DNA of 24,256 nucleotides. It comes from CAZOVK01 sp964583165. Its GTDB lineage: Bacteria > Bacillota > Clostridia > Lachnospirales > WRAX01. Location: positions 1 to 24,256 of the forward strand of contig CAZOVK010000031.1 of NCBI GenBank assembly GCA_964583165.1, in the 5' to 3' direction. Below the pieces are notes generated by a model that did not search any database, was not told the origin of the DNA, and was given only the letters and a program-made list of their open reading frames with translations. Within the stretch, counting starts at the first letter, position 1. Each line of letters opens with the position of its first letter. The position numbers and the translations under genes were made by a program. Positions 23,312 through 24,256 of this stretch are shown piece by piece.

Positions 23312-24256
23312 ATGAGAACAAACAAGGCTTTACGCTCGCTTTTGGCGGCGGTATTGGCTGTTGTGATGGTTCTTTCCCTGTCTGTCGTATCGTTTGCGGC
23401 AGAGGGCAAGACTATTACAATCCTCGGAACCACAGACTTGCATGGCAATATCTGGGGTTTCTCGTATGAGGATAACAAAGAAACAGCAAACAACGGCATG
23501 GCGCGCGTGTATACTTATGTACAGGAAGTACGCGCTGAGAACCCCAACGTGTTGCTGATTGACGACGGCGACACGATTCAAGGCACAATTTTAACAGACG
23601 ACATTTACAACAAACAGGACGGCGAACATCCTGTTATAGCGGCCATGAATTTCATGGGTTATGACGCAATGACACTCGGCAACCACGAATTCAACTTCGG
23701 AATCGCGCTTGTTGAACGCCTCGAGAAACAGGCAAATTTCCCGCTTCTTGCAGCTAACGCTACATACAAAGACAGCGGCGAATTGCTTGTCGGCAATTAC
23801 ACAATCGTTGAAAAAGCCGGCGTTAAAGTCGCTATTATCGGCGTAACAAACCCGAATGCCCCCAAATGGGATGGCGAAAAGGTTGAATCTCTAGTTTTTG
23901 AAGCTGTTTCGACAACCGTCAAAAAGGTTATTGCCGAAATCGGCAATAAGGCTGATGTAATCGTCGTTTCATGCCATACCGGTTATGAAGCGGAGTTTGA
24001 CGAAGACAGCGGCGCTGACGGCGCTAACCAGATTCTCAAAGACAACCCCGAAGTTGATGTGCTTATGGTCGGTCACTACCATACGCTTATCGCGAACAAA
24101 GACGGCAATGCCGTTGTCGGTTCTACAAGAAACCTCGGCCGCGACGTTGTACGTTTTGACATCAAACTCGACGCTAACAACAAGATAACAGATTCCTCCG
24201 TTATAACGGTTGACATGGCGAATTATCAGCCCAGCGAAACCCTCCGCAACCTTCCG
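23312..24256 (+). CDS. Secreted 5'-nucleotidase/2',3'-cyclic phosphodiesterase family protein, partial
   Basis: The first 315 residues of a protein that continues beyond the window with no stop codon. A signal peptide (about 1-30: basic start, leucine/valine-rich core, cleavage near SFA-AEG) predicts export. The calcineurin-like metallophosphatase core follows: TDLHGN (41-46; Asp42, His44), DDGDTIQG (84-91; Asp87), GNHEFNFG (123-130; Asn124, His125), His222 in SCHTG and GHYH (254-257). These bind the two metal ions, so the enzyme probably removes phosphate from external nucleotides for scavenging. The family's C-terminal substrate-specificity domain and any cell-wall anchor lie outside the window. 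The ATG follows AAAGGA (23298-23303) with eight bases between. The gene is separated from the ABC exporter by a terminator and has its own promoter. Confidence 0.94.
   Translation, partial: MRTNKALRSLLAAVLAVVMVLSLSVVSFAAEGKTITILGTTDLHGNIWGFSYEDNKETANNGMARVYTYVQEVRAENPNVLLIDDGDTIQGTILTDDIYNKQDGEHPVIAAMNFMGYDAMTLGNHEFNFGIALVERLEKQANFPLLAANATYKDSGELLVGNYTIVEKAGVKVAIIGVTNPNAPKWDGEKVESLVFEAVSTTVKKVIAEIGNKADVIVVSCHTGYEAEFDEDSGADGANQILKDNPEVDVLMVGHYHTLIANKDGNAVVGSTRNLGRDVVRFDIKLDANNKITDSSVITVDMANYQPSETLRNLP

Noticed and set aside
1..24256. CRISPR array, insertion sequence, tRNA or prophage remnants
   Set aside because: I saw no regularly spaced repeats, transposase-like proteins, tRNA-like cloverleaf or phage genes; nearly all of the window is covered by typical chromosomal genes.

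Overview
The window looks like a chromosomal segment of a Gram-positive, clostridia-like bacterium. The main reasons are a CodY-family regulator directly after dprA-topA (an order I recall from Clostridia), a single-chain PurL of the long clostridial type, strong AGGAGG-like ribosome binding sites, and a secreted phosphoesterase with a Gram-positive style signal peptide. Chemotaxis and c-di-GMP genes suggest a motile or surface-responsive cell. I cannot name a genus. I see no insertion sequences, phage genes, CRISPR arrays, rRNA or tRNA genes, and every gap between genes is shorter than 300 bases.

Left part (1-7412, plus strand): a P1-family (DmpA-like) aminopeptidase, a membrane dCache-GGDEF-EAL protein whose GGDEF motif is degenerate and whose EAL domain looks intact, and two tandem S9-family (prolyl oligopeptidase-like) serine peptidases that overlap at their stop and start codons. 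Together with the P1 enzyme they suggest peptide use. The GGDEF-EAL gene has a consensus-like promoter that starts inside the end of the P1 gene. The peptidase pair has its own promoter after a strong terminator, with repeats that may form an operator.

Middle part (7461-19437, minus strand): eight genes run right to left, with gaps of 6 to 55 bases. In transcription order they are an aldose-epimerase-like DUF4380 protein, RNase HI, DprA, topoisomerase I, a shortened CodY-like regulator, PurL, an HD-domain hydrolase and a methyl-accepting chemotaxis protein. One promoter at the right end could transcribe all eight. The left end converges on the S9 genes at a shared terminator.

Right part (19552-24256, plus strand): a divergent promoter drives a two-gene heterodimeric ABC exporter, with one degenerate and one consensus ATPase subunit. 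A terminator follows, then a promoter and the 5' part of a secreted 5'-nucleotidase-family metallophosphoesterase that runs off the window. The divergent promoters at 19488-19530 interleave, so the long minus-strand unit and the exporter probably compete for RNA polymerase.

Most of this is ordinary chromosomal content. The item most worth a second look is the CodY homologue: it keeps the C-terminal DNA-binding domain but is about 43 residues short in the part of the GAF domain that carries the branched-chain amino acid pocket in known CodY proteins.
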